Source of the DNA: Iamia majanohamensis
GTDB lineage: Bacteria > Actinomycetota > Acidimicrobiia > Acidimicrobiales > Iamiaceae
Length of the DNA stretch: 64,000 nt
NCBI RefSeq assembly: GCF_028532485.1
Contig: NZ_CP116942.1
Span: 1,240,001-1,304,000 of the forward strand
Direction of reading: 5' to 3'
Shown: positions 34,815-41,601 of the stretch, piece after piece
Numbering within the stretch: the first letter of the stretch is position 1
How the letters are laid out: the number at the start of each line of letters is the position of its first letter
The notes under the pieces: model-generated
Database searches by the model: none
Seen by the model: only the letters and a program-made list of their open reading frames with translations
What the model was told of the DNA's origin: nothing
Translations under genes and position numbers: made by a program

Positions 34815-34860
34815 TTCCGGTCTGAGATGGGGCCCTGCAGGGCCTGATCCCAGACCAGGA
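34815..34860. repeat. palindromic repeat, copy 3 of 3
   Basis: 46-bp element with TTCCGGTCTGAGAT, inner GGCCCTGCAGGGCC, and GATCCCAGACCAGGA. It starts 71 bp after copy 2. The three copies fill the gap between the convergent genes ending at 34594 and 34916, so they may also end transcription from both sides. Confidence 0.88.
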
Positions 34861-34915
34861 CCGGTGGTGTCGGCCGGTCGTCCTGGCCCTCGGGCAGGTG
34901 GTGGAGCGGCCGTCG

Positions 34916-35779
34916 CTAGTTCGTCACGACCTGGCGCTGCTCGACGGTGAGGGGGAGGCTCGTCGTGAGCACGATGGGGGCCTGGACGCCGGAGCGCCCG
35001 GTCGACGAGCGCCAGGTGACCTCGTAGGTGACGGCGACCCGGACGGTGGGGCTGCCCACGTCGGTGTAGGTGTGGCCGCAGTCGGTGGTGGCCCCGGAGA
35101 TCCCCGGGTGCGGGCGCGAGGGGCCCCGGCAGCTGACCGCAGCAGCACCGTCGCCGGGGGTCCACACCGCCTTGGTCGGCGTGGCCGTGACCTCGGCCCA
35201 GATGCCGGGGAGCTCGGCCCGGGCCGTGGCCGGCGTCCACTCCGCCTCGTCCATCCAGTACCAGGTCTTGAGCCCGGTGACCTGGGGGACGCCGTCGGGG
35301 GAGGTGTGGGGGCGGGGCACCCGGATCGGCACCTCCTGGCGGGCGGCCTCGGCCAGGACGGCCGGGTCCGGGAGCGGTGCGGCCCCACCCCCCGCCGGCG
35401 GGGCGGGGGCGGCGTCGGGTGCGTCGGGGCAGGCGAAGGAGGAGAAGTCGGCGTCGCAGCGGAACAGCCCGTTCTGGGTGGGGGCGTTGCGGATGGCCGC
35501 CGGGACCAGCCCACCGCCGCCGGAGCCCCCGTCCGATGCCCCCGAGCCGCCCGACCCGCCCGACGCGCCGCCGGACGCCTCACCCCCACCACCGGACCCC
35601 TCGCCCGAGGGCGGCCCCCCGCCCCCCGGCCGCCCCGGCGTCGCCACATCCGCACCGATGCTTCCGTCGGATCCTCCGTTGTTGCCCGAGCCGGTCTTGC
35701 CGCTCACGGCGTCGGGCGCGACCAGCAGGAGGATCACGGTTGCTCCGATCGCAGCGCCGATGCGGCCTACCCGTCGCAC
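34916..35779 (-). CDS. secreted protein with Gly/Ser linker, function unknown
   Basis: 287 aa, not recognised. Signal peptide (RIGAAIGATVILLLVAPDAVSG), a Gly/Ser-rich region (about 30-90), then a globular part with paired Cys (LFRCDADFSSFACPD; SCRGPS; TDCGHTYTDVG) and an aromatic stretch TWYWMDEAEW. It ends in beta-like segments (VRVAVTYEVTWRS). GTG at 35779 overlaps the stop of the upstream lipoprotein gene by 13 bp, so the two genes form an operon and probably act together at the cell surface. Confidence 0.72.
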   Translation of the reverse strand: MRRVGRIGAAIGATVILLLVAPDAVSGKTGSGNNGGSDGSIGADVATPGRPGGGGPPSGEGSGGGGEASGGASGGSGGSGASDGGSGGGGLVPAAIRNAPTQNGLFRCDADFSSFACPDAPDAAPAPPAGGGAAPLPDPAVLAEAARQEVPIRVPRPHTSPDGVPQVTGLKTWYWMDEAEWTPATARAELPGIWAEVTATPTKAVWTPGDGAAAVSCRGPSRPHPGISGATTDCGHTYTDVGSPTVRVAVTYEVTWRSSTGRSGVQAPIVLTTSLPLTVEQRQVVTN

Positions 35780-36321
35780 TGGGTGACCCCGATCTCTTCG
35801 TCGATGGTCTCCCGATCGGAGTAGCGCCAGCCTCGATCCGTACGCATGGCGGTCGATCGGTACCGATACGCGGCGACGTCGTCATCGACGACGTCGCCAG
35901 ATGCCTCGTCGATCACCGCATCTGCGTCGACCACACACTCGACCACAGTCGCTTCGGAGCCATCTACCTCGACCGTCTCCACCATCTGGTCGGACCGGTC
36001 GTCGGCGCGCGCCACACTGCCGGAGCCGAGGAAGTCGGATGCTTGCTCCTCAAAGTTCTCGAGGTACGAGCCGGTGAGAAACTCGCTCGCCGATTCAACC
36101 TGTTCGTCGCCCAGGTAGATCGCCCGCGATGCCTCGAACCAGTCCTCCGACAGCTGTTCGAGCTGCTCCTCGTCGGTGGGGGTCGGGGCGGTGGTGGTCG
36201 GCGCCGTGGTGGTGGGGGCGGGGTCGGCGGCCTCGTCGTCGGTGCAGGCCGCGCCGGCTGCGAGGGCGAGGGCCAGGAGCGGGACGACGAGCAGGCGCTT
36301 CACGAGAGACCAAGAAAGCAT
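35767..36321 (-). CDS. small lipoprotein, lower G+C than neighbours
   Basis: 184 aa, not recognised. Lipobox LAAGAAC (Cys about residue 26) followed by a Thr/Pro linker and an acidic globular domain (EEQLEQLSEDWFEASRAIYLGDE...GWRYSDRETIDEEIGVTQCDG), perhaps an NTF2-like fold; that is only an impression. Its codons use A/T in third positions far more than neighbours do, and the upstream region is A+T-rich, suggesting recent acquisition. Start: ATG 36321; GTG 36303 (VKRLLVVP) is an equally plausible signal-peptide start, and neither has a ribosome site. Confidence 0.7.
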   Translation of the reverse strand: MLSWSLVKRLLVVPLLALALAAGAACTDDEAADPAPTTTAPTTTAPTPTDEEQLEQLSEDWFEASRAIYLGDEQVESASEFLTGSYLENFEEQASDFLGSGSVARADDRSDQMVETVEVDGSEATVVECVVDADAVIDEASGDVVDDDVAAYRYRSTAMRTDRGWRYSDRETIDEEIGVTQCDG

Positions 36322-36421
36322 GAAAGTGCACCAAAAGCAAGAGAACAGTGTCAGCCCCCGCCAGTCGTGGCCTACCCAGACGTGTGACGGGTTGCACCTC
36401 CCGGCGTCGACGGGGCGGAGG

Positions 36422-36453
36422 AGGGGGCGGGCGCTGGGGCCCGCCCCCTCCCG
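36422..36453. terminator. strong 13-bp hairpin in divergent gap
   Basis: GGAGGGGGCGGGC and its exact complement, separated by GCTGGG. It has terminator strength, but no annotated gene ends here, since the flanking genes point away from it. Either an unannotated transcript ends here or it has another role. Confidence 0.5.
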
Positions 36454-36782
36454 GGGCCGCCGCGCCGGTCGTCGGGGGGCTGCCGCCGCAGGCCGCGCAC
36501 CCCGGTCCGCCGTCGCCCGGGCCGTGCCCCGCGGCCTCCTCCTGTCTGGGGGCCTCAGCGCGTGGCTGTCGGCTCCCATCAGCTGCGAGGGGCGGGGGCG
36601 GGCCCGGGCCACCGACGGTGACCGGCGAGATCCTGGGGCCGGACGGTGCCGGCCCCACGGGTGGTCTACCGGAGGCCCACCACGGCGTCCACCGAGTTCC
36701 GTGGGGGCGCCCTCCCCCCATCGGTCGCCCGACGTCGCCTGTGAGCACCCCGGCGGGCGGCGACGGGCGGCGCCCACGCCCG

Positions 36783-36788
36783 TAGCCT
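36783..36788 (+). promoter_or_regulatory. -10 box of leaderless nei promoter
   Basis: TAGCCT ends 7 nt before the ATG at 36796. Confidence 0.55.
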
Positions 36789-36795
36789 CGGGGCC

Positions 36796-37644
36796 ATGCC
36801 CGAGGGCGACACCATCTGGCGCACCGCGGCCCGCCTCCGCCCCGCCCTGGCCGGCCAGACCCTGCAGCGCTTCGACGCCCCCCGCCTCCAGGGCGACCGG
36901 CCCCGACCGGGCGTCGAGGTGGAGGAGGTGGAGGCGGTGGGCAAGCACGTCCTCGTCCACTTCGCCGGCGGGCTGTCGCTCGACACCCACATGCGAATGA
37001 CCGGCTCGTGGCACCTGTACCGGCCGGGGGAGCGGTGGCGGAAGCCGCGCCACCTGCTCCGGTGCCGGCTGGTGGTGCCGTCGTGGGAGGCGGTGTGCTT
37101 CAGCGCCCCGGTGGTGCGGACCTACCGCCGCGACGGACGGGCCGGGCCGCTCGGTCCCGGCGACGACCCCGTGGCCCACCTCGGGCCCGACCTGTGCCGG
37201 ACCGACGTCGACCTGGAGGAGGCGCTGCGGCGCATGGAGGAGGTCCCGGAGCCGGGGACGACCATCGCCGAGGTGCTGCTCGACCAGACCGTGGTGGCCG
37301 GCATCGGCAACGTCTACAAGAGCGAGGTCTGCTTCGGCTGCGGCCTCGACCCGTTCACCCCGATCGAGGACGTGCCGCCGGACCTGCGGCGCCGCCTGCT
37401 CGAGCTGGCCGCCCGCCTGCTCCGCCACAACCTGACCACCACGCGCCGCACCACCACCGACGGCGGGGTCGGCGCCGTCGCCGTCTACGGCCGCCAGCGC
37501 CAGGGCTGCCGCCGGTGCGGCACGCCGGTGCGGATGGTCCACCACGGGGCCCAGGCCCGGTCGACCTACTGGTGCCCGACGTGCCAGCGCCGGCCCGGGG
37601 GGCGGCGCGCGCCCGCCCCGGCGACGGTACGGTGGACCTCGTGA
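36796..37644 (+). CDS. nei: Fpg/Nei-family DNA glycosylase/AP lyase (Nei2-like)
   Basis: Base-excision repair enzyme, 282 aa. The catalytic N-terminus is intact: MPEGDTIWR, so Pro2 (Schiff base) and Glu3 are present after Met removal, which fixes the start. The MPEGDT form is that of endonuclease VIII rather than MutM (MPELPE). A helix-two-turn-helix region (TVVAGIGNVYKSEVCFGCGL) and a C-terminal zinc finger (CRRCG ... YWCPTCQRRP) follow. The stop overlaps the start of the NDH-2 gene by 4 bp. Confidence 0.94.
   Translation: MPEGDTIWRTAARLRPALAGQTLQRFDAPRLQGDRPRPGVEVEEVEAVGKHVLVHFAGGLSLDTHMRMTGSWHLYRPGERWRKPRHLLRCRLVVPSWEAVCFSAPVVRTYRRDGRAGPLGPGDDPVAHLGPDLCRTDVDLEEALRRMEEVPEPGTTIAEVLLDQTVVAGIGNVYKSEVCFGCGLDPFTPIEDVPPDLRRRLLELAARLLRHNLTTTRRTTTDGGVGAVAVYGRQRQGCRRCGTPVRMVHHGAQARSTYWCPTCQRRPGGRRAPAPATVRWTS
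37628..37633 (+). promoter_or_regulatory. -10 box inside nei for the NDH-2 gene
   Basis: TACGGT, in the last codons of nei, ends 7 nt before the GTG at 37641. Confidence 0.45.
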
Positions 37645-38960
37645 ACGGTCGCACAAGGGTCGTGGTGGTGGGTGCCGGCTTCGGGGGCCTGGCCACGGCC
37701 AAGGGCCTCGAGGACGCCCCGGTCGACGTCACCATCGTCGACCGCCACAACTTCCACACCTTCCAGCCCCTGCTCTACCAGGTGGCCACCTCGGGCCTGA
37801 ACCCGGCCGACGTCGCCTACCCGGTGCGCGGCATCTTCCAGCGCCAGGCCAACGTGCGCTTCCGCCGGGCCGGGGTCACCGCCGTCGACTGGGACGCGGG
37901 CACCCTCGCCCTCTCCCAGGGCGAGGACATCCCGTTCGACCGCCTCGTGGTGTCCGCCGGCGCGACCGTCAACGACTTCGGCATCCCCGGTGTGGCCGAG
38001 CACGGCTTCCCGCTCTACGTCCTGCCCGACGCGGTGCGCCTCCGGAACCACATCCTGGGCCGCTTCGAGGCGGCCGACGCCGACCCCTCGGTGGTCGACG
38101 ACGGCGGGCTCACCTTCGTGGTCGTCGGCGGCGGCCCCACCGGCGTGGAGGTGGCCGGGGCGCTGGCCGAGCTGATCGAGAAGGTGCTCGACCGGGACTT
38201 CCGGGGCAGCCGGGTCGACGTGCGCCGGGCCCACGTGGTCCTGGTGGAGATGGTCGACTCCCTGCTGCCGCCGTTCCACCCGTCGTCGCAGCACCACGCC
38301 CGCACGACCCTGATGCGCCGGGGCGTCGAGGTCCGCACCGGCACGTCGGTGGCCGAGGTGACCGGCACCCGGGTGCGCCTGGAGGGGGGCGACGAGATCC
38401 CCTGCCACACGCTGGTCTGGGCCGCCGGGGTGAAGGCGGTGCCCCTGGCGGCCGCGCTCGACGCCCCCACCGGCCCCGGCGGACGGGTGTCGGTGGAGCC
38501 CGACCTCCGGCTGCCCGGCCACCCCGAGGCCTTCGTCATCGGCGACATGGCGGCGATCGACGACGGCGAGGGCGGTCTGCTCCCGGGCGTGGCCCAGGTG
38601 GCCATGCAGGGCGGCCACCACGTGGCCGACCTCATCACCCGCGAAGCGGTCGGCGAGGGCGACGTCCACGAGCCGTTCCGCTACCGCGACAAGGGCTCCA
38701 TGGCCACCATCGGCCGCCGCGCCGCGGTCGCCGAGCTCCCCGGCGGGCTGCGCCTCAGCGGCACCCCGGCGTGGATCTCGTGGCTGGGCCTCCACCTCCT
38801 CTACCTGATGGGGTTCCGCAACCGGGTGTCGGTGTTCGTCAACTGGGCGTGGAACTACCTCACCTGGGACCGGGGGGCCCGGCTGATCCTCGGCTCGGGC
38901 GAGGGCGACACCAGCCTCCCCGGCGAGGACGAGGACGACGAGGCGCAGACCTCGGCCTGA
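37641..38960 (+). CDS. ndh: type II NADH dehydrogenase-like FAD oxidoreductase
   Basis: 439 aa, single-subunit NADH:quinone oxidoreductase family, membrane-associated and non-proton-pumping. FAD-binding GAGFGG (about 11-16), the family block FHTFQPLLYQVATSGLNPADV, second nucleotide site VVVGGGPTGVEVAGAL, AFVIGDMA (FAD contact) and a C-terminal amphipathic/hydrophobic anchor (WISWLGLHLLYLMGFRNRVSVFVNWAWNYLTWDRGARL). Start GTG 37641 overlaps the nei stop (GTGA) and also fits a leaderless promoter. The tail is strongly acidic. Confidence 0.92.
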   Translation: MNGRTRVVVVGAGFGGLATAKGLEDAPVDVTIVDRHNFHTFQPLLYQVATSGLNPADVAYPVRGIFQRQANVRFRRAGVTAVDWDAGTLALSQGEDIPFDRLVVSAGATVNDFGIPGVAEHGFPLYVLPDAVRLRNHILGRFEAADADPSVVDDGGLTFVVVGGGPTGVEVAGALAELIEKVLDRDFRGSRVDVRRAHVVLVEMVDSLLPPFHPSSQHHARTTLMRRGVEVRTGTSVAEVTGTRVRLEGGDEIPCHTLVWAAGVKAVPLAAALDAPTGPGGRVSVEPDLRLPGHPEAFVIGDMAAIDDGEGGLLPGVAQVAMQGGHHVADLITREAVGEGDVHEPFRYRDKGSMATIGRRAAVAELPGGLRLSGTPAWISWLGLHLLYLMGFRNRVSVFVNWAWNYLTWDRGARLILGSGEGDTSLPGEDEDDEAQTSA

Positions 38961-39020
38961 TCTTCGGCGACGTGCCCTGCGCTTGGCGCCCCGTCCGAGG
39001 GACCGACGGCGGGGCGCGGG

Positions 39021-39914
39021 TCAGGCGCCGCCGCTGGCGACCGGGTTGAGGCGCAGCGCCCGCTGCTCGTCCGTGCGCCGCACGAGGACCCGGCCGCCGT
39101 CGACCGCCACCTCGAACACCGGTTGCGGGCGGGTGGCCGGGCCCCGCCGCACCTCGCCGCCGGCCAGGCCGAAGCGGCTGCCGTGCCACGGGCACTCGAG
39201 GCAGTCGCCGACGACCGGCCCCTCGTGCAGGGGCGCCCCGCGGTGGGTGCAGCGATCGTTCACCGCATGCACCACGCCCCCGCGCCGCACCAGCACCAGG
39301 GGGACCTCGCCGACCTGGACCGCGGTGGGCTCGTCCTCGCCGAGGTCGGACTCGGCCGCGACCTCGGTCCACTCGGAGGGCCCGGAGAGGAAGGCGGTGG
39401 TGTCGACGCCGACGCCGGCGGCGTAGGTCAGGTGGCCACCGAGCCACCCGCCCGCACCGGCGAGACCCGCCCCCGCCAGGGCCAACCCGACCCCGACGGC
39501 GTGACGGCCGCGTCGGCGCGCCTGCCACGAGCCGGCGTAGAGGCCGACGGCCGCGCTGTTGGCGAGGGCGTGGACGAACCCCACCCGGCGCTCGGCCCCG
39601 TCGACCTCGGCCCAGTCCGAGCCGCCGGTCAGCACGGCGGGGACGGCGGCCAGGGTGCCAAAACCGACGGCGGTGCGCGCCGCCGGACGGCTGTCGGGAC
39701 CCCCGAAGGCGTCGAGCCAGCTGGCGGTGATCCAGGCCCCGATGGGCACCGCGACGAGGGCGGGGTGCACGGCGTGGCCGAACCAGGTGCCCGACAGGAG
39801 GTCCTTGACCCGTCCGGGACCCAACCAGGACCCGACGGCACCGGCCACGGCGTCCGCCGGCCGGTCGAGGGCGGTGGCGTGCTCGAGGGCGCGGACGAGT
39901 CGGTCTGCGGGCAT
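39021..39914 (-). CDS. DUF2231 membrane domain fused to Rieske protein
   Basis: 297 aa. N-terminal membrane part with about four segments resembling DUF2231 (GTWFGHAVHPALVAVPIGAW, HALANSAAVGLYAGSW). C-terminal Rieske [2Fe-2S] domain with CTHRGAPLHEG and CLECPWHGSRF, both Cys-x-His pairs intact (PWHGSRF form as in ferredoxin-type Rieske proteins of dioxygenases). It should be a membrane-held electron carrier; its partner is not obvious, though an NDH-2 gene is convergent. ATG 39914 starts at MPADRLVRALE. Confidence 0.88.
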   Translation of the reverse strand: MPADRLVRALEHATALDRPADAVAGAVGSWLGPGRVKDLLSGTWFGHAVHPALVAVPIGAWITASWLDAFGGPDSRPAARTAVGFGTLAAVPAVLTGGSDWAEVDGAERRVGFVHALANSAAVGLYAGSWQARRRGRHAVGVGLALAGAGLAGAGGWLGGHLTYAAGVGVDTTAFLSGPSEWTEVAAESDLGEDEPTAVQVGEVPLVLVRRGGVVHAVNDRCTHRGAPLHEGPVVGDCLECPWHGSRFGLAGGEVRRGPATRPQPVFEVAVDGGRVLVRRTDEQRALRLNPVASGGA

Positions 39915-40145
39915 GGCGGCACCTGCCCCTGCGGTCGGGGCCCAAACGGCAGGGTGCCTGCCCGGCCGACGCCCGGACCCGCCGGCGGCGGTCCTCGTGC
40001 CCTCGCGCGACGCCCGGGAGGTCGTCGAGGCTGCGCGGCGAGGCCGTCGGTGGCTGCCGCCGGGCTCAGCCGAGCTGGTGGCGGACCCGTCCTGGCCCAC
40101 GACACCGTCGGGGCGTGGCTCAGGCAGGACGGGGGAGACGTCCGC

Positions 40146-40754
40146 TCAGCGGCCCCGACCCGGGCCGTCCGGCGGCCCCGGTGATCCGGTCGCCCAGTGG
40201 CCGGACCGACGGGCCACCTCGGCCATGAGGGCGTGCTCCCCGGCGCGAGCCCGGGTCGACGACACGAGGCCGTGGGCCGGGTCGAGGTCGAGGGTCACCA
40301 CCTCGAGCCAGTGGGCGGTGGGTGGGGGAGCGGGCGACGGGGTGCTCGCGGTGCCGGGCGGCCGCGGCGCGAGGAGCACCTTCGGCAGGCGGGCCAGTGC
40401 GGCGTCGCGGGCCGTGAGCGACCCGCCGTACCAGGAGGGGTCGAGGATCTGGGCCCACTTGTCGGCGCCGACCACCACCGCGTCGGCCCCTGCCTCCGCC
40501 GAGATCTCGGCCACCAGCGTGGTGGCGGTGACGGCGACGTCGAGGCCCGGGACCTCGGCCGCCAGGTCCTCGAGCACGGCCCGGCGGACCTCCACGCCCA
40601 CCCGGTCCGCCGGCAGGTCCTCCTTGCCCAGGGCCACCTCGGAGAGCACCAGGCGGACCTCCTCCACGTGGGCGAGCGCAGCCCGGGCGATGGCCACGTG
40701 GGCGACGGTGGGCGGGTCGAACGACCCCGGGTAGACGGCGAGCACCGCCTCCAT
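40146..40754 (-). CDS. cytidylyltransferase-like nucleotidyltransferase
   Basis: 202 aa. N-terminal adenylyltransferase fold with YPGSFDPPTVAHVAIARAAL (the T/HxGH-type nucleotide motif in modified form, ending xxAH) and the C-terminal VSSTRARAG block (ISSTxIR type). Most similar in style to NadD (nicotinate mononucleotide adenylyltransferase) or CoaD, but the HIGH-like motif is altered, so the substrate is open. A Pro-rich insertion (PPGTASTPSPAPPPTA) precedes the last part. ATG 40754. Confidence 0.75.
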   Translation of the reverse strand: MEAVLAVYPGSFDPPTVAHVAIARAALAHVEEVRLVLSEVALGKEDLPADRVGVEVRRAVLEDLAAEVPGLDVAVTATTLVAEISAEAGADAVVVGADKWAQILDPSWYGGSLTARDAALARLPKVLLAPRPPGTASTPSPAPPPTAHWLEVVTLDLDPAHGLVSSTRARAGEHALMAEVARRSGHWATGSPGPPDGPGRGR

Positions 40755-41165
40755 GCTGGCGCGCGGCCGTGGGCGCGCCGCCCCTCCGGGGCCCGCCCGA
40801 CGGGTGGCGCGGCCCGTCCGGGGCGACAGGGGTGACCCGCAGGAGGCGTGACCCGGCACGGGTCGGCGACCACCTCCACCCCGGCCCGCCAGGCCCTCGG
40901 GCGGCGATTCGCCAGCGATTCGCTCCTTGACAGAACCGACGCGCCCCTGTTCAGGCGGTCGTCGGCCAGCGAATCGACAGCGAATCGCCCTCCGAGGCGT
41001 CGCGCGGGGTGCACCACGGTCGGCCTCGGTCGGAGCCCCGGGCGGCCGTCGCCACCCGCCGAGCGGGTCGCCGGCGAGCAGGCGACCGCCGGGGCGCGCC
41101 CCGCCGGCACGCCCCTGCGCTCCCACACCGCCGGCGCCGCCGGCGGGCGGCCTCCGGCCGGGCCC
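40755..41165. other. 411-bp intergenic region carrying a repeat element
   Basis: Between two minus-strand genes. No credible frame. It contains the inverted-repeat element at 40903-40989. Confidence 0.5.
40903..40989. repeat. GCGAWTCGC inverted-repeat element (intergenic copy)
   Basis: Arms of 22 nt (40903-40924 and 40968-40989) are inverted repeats at 19 of 22 positions; each holds two GCGAWTCG units 11 nt apart. The 43-nt centre has a further partial dyad (TTGACAG near CTGTTCAGG). Same architecture as 20625-20710 inside lhr (44-nt centre). Confidence 0.75.
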
Positions 41166-41561
41166 TCAGCCCCGGCCCAGCACCCGGTCGACCCGGATCT
41201 CGATGGCCACCCGGTCGTCCCGCTCGCCCGGCTGGCGGTAGCGCCCGGCGTAGCGACGGACCGCCTCGGCCACCCGGCCGGGGTCGTCGGTGACCTCCGC
41301 AGGGCCCTCCAGGGTGAGCCACCGCCCGCCGTCGACCTGGCACACGGCCGCCCGGCTCCCGGGGGCGGCGACCAGGTTGCGCGCCTTCTTGCTGGGGGCG
41401 AAGGAGATGACCCGCACCAGCCGGGCGTCGGGGTCCCAGGTGAACCCGATGGCCACGACGTGGGGCGAGCCGTCGGGCCGCAGCGTGGTGAGGGTGCCGA
41501 GGTGGCGCTCGGCCAGGAAGGCGGTGACCTCCTCGGGCAGGGCGCCGGGGTCGAGGGCCAT
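41166..41561 (-). CDS. PPOX-class F420-dependent oxidoreductase-like protein
   Basis: 131-aa split-barrel flavin/deazaflavin-binding protein of the pyridoxamine-oxidase-like superfamily. Typical blocks: FLAERHLGTLTTLRPDGSPHVVAIGFTWDPD, FAPSKKARNLVAAPGSRAAVCQVDGGRWLTLEGPAEV. In actinobacteria such small proteins mostly use cofactor F420; the cofC-like gene at 59473 suggests the cell makes it. GGAGG about 7 nt before the ATG at 41561. Confidence 0.85.
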   Translation of the reverse strand: MALDPGALPEEVTAFLAERHLGTLTTLRPDGSPHVVAIGFTWDPDARLVRVISFAPSKKARNLVAAPGSRAAVCQVDGGRWLTLEGPAEVTDDPGRVAEAVRRYAGRYRQPGERDDRVAIEIRVDRVLGRG

Positions 41562-41601
41562 CAGCGGGGCCTCCGGGCCCGGGGGCAGGAGGGGACGGCG
41601 C

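Larger units (their letters stand above)
36322..36795. other. 474-bp divergent gap, no protein gene
   Basis: Starts A+T-rich next to the lipoprotein gene, then becomes very G+C-rich. No convincing coding frame. It holds a strong hairpin at 36422-36453 and the nei promoter at 36783-36788. A small RNA or lost gene is possible. Confidence 0.45.

Noticed and set aside
34674-34860. Three repeats with ~25-bp spacers as a CRISPR array
   Set aside because: Only three units, the repeats vary between copies and are near-complete palindromes, and no cas genes are nearby.
36176-37000. Frame of 274 codons spanning the gap before nei
   Set aside because: It runs into nei in another frame, has random high-GC composition and no start signal.
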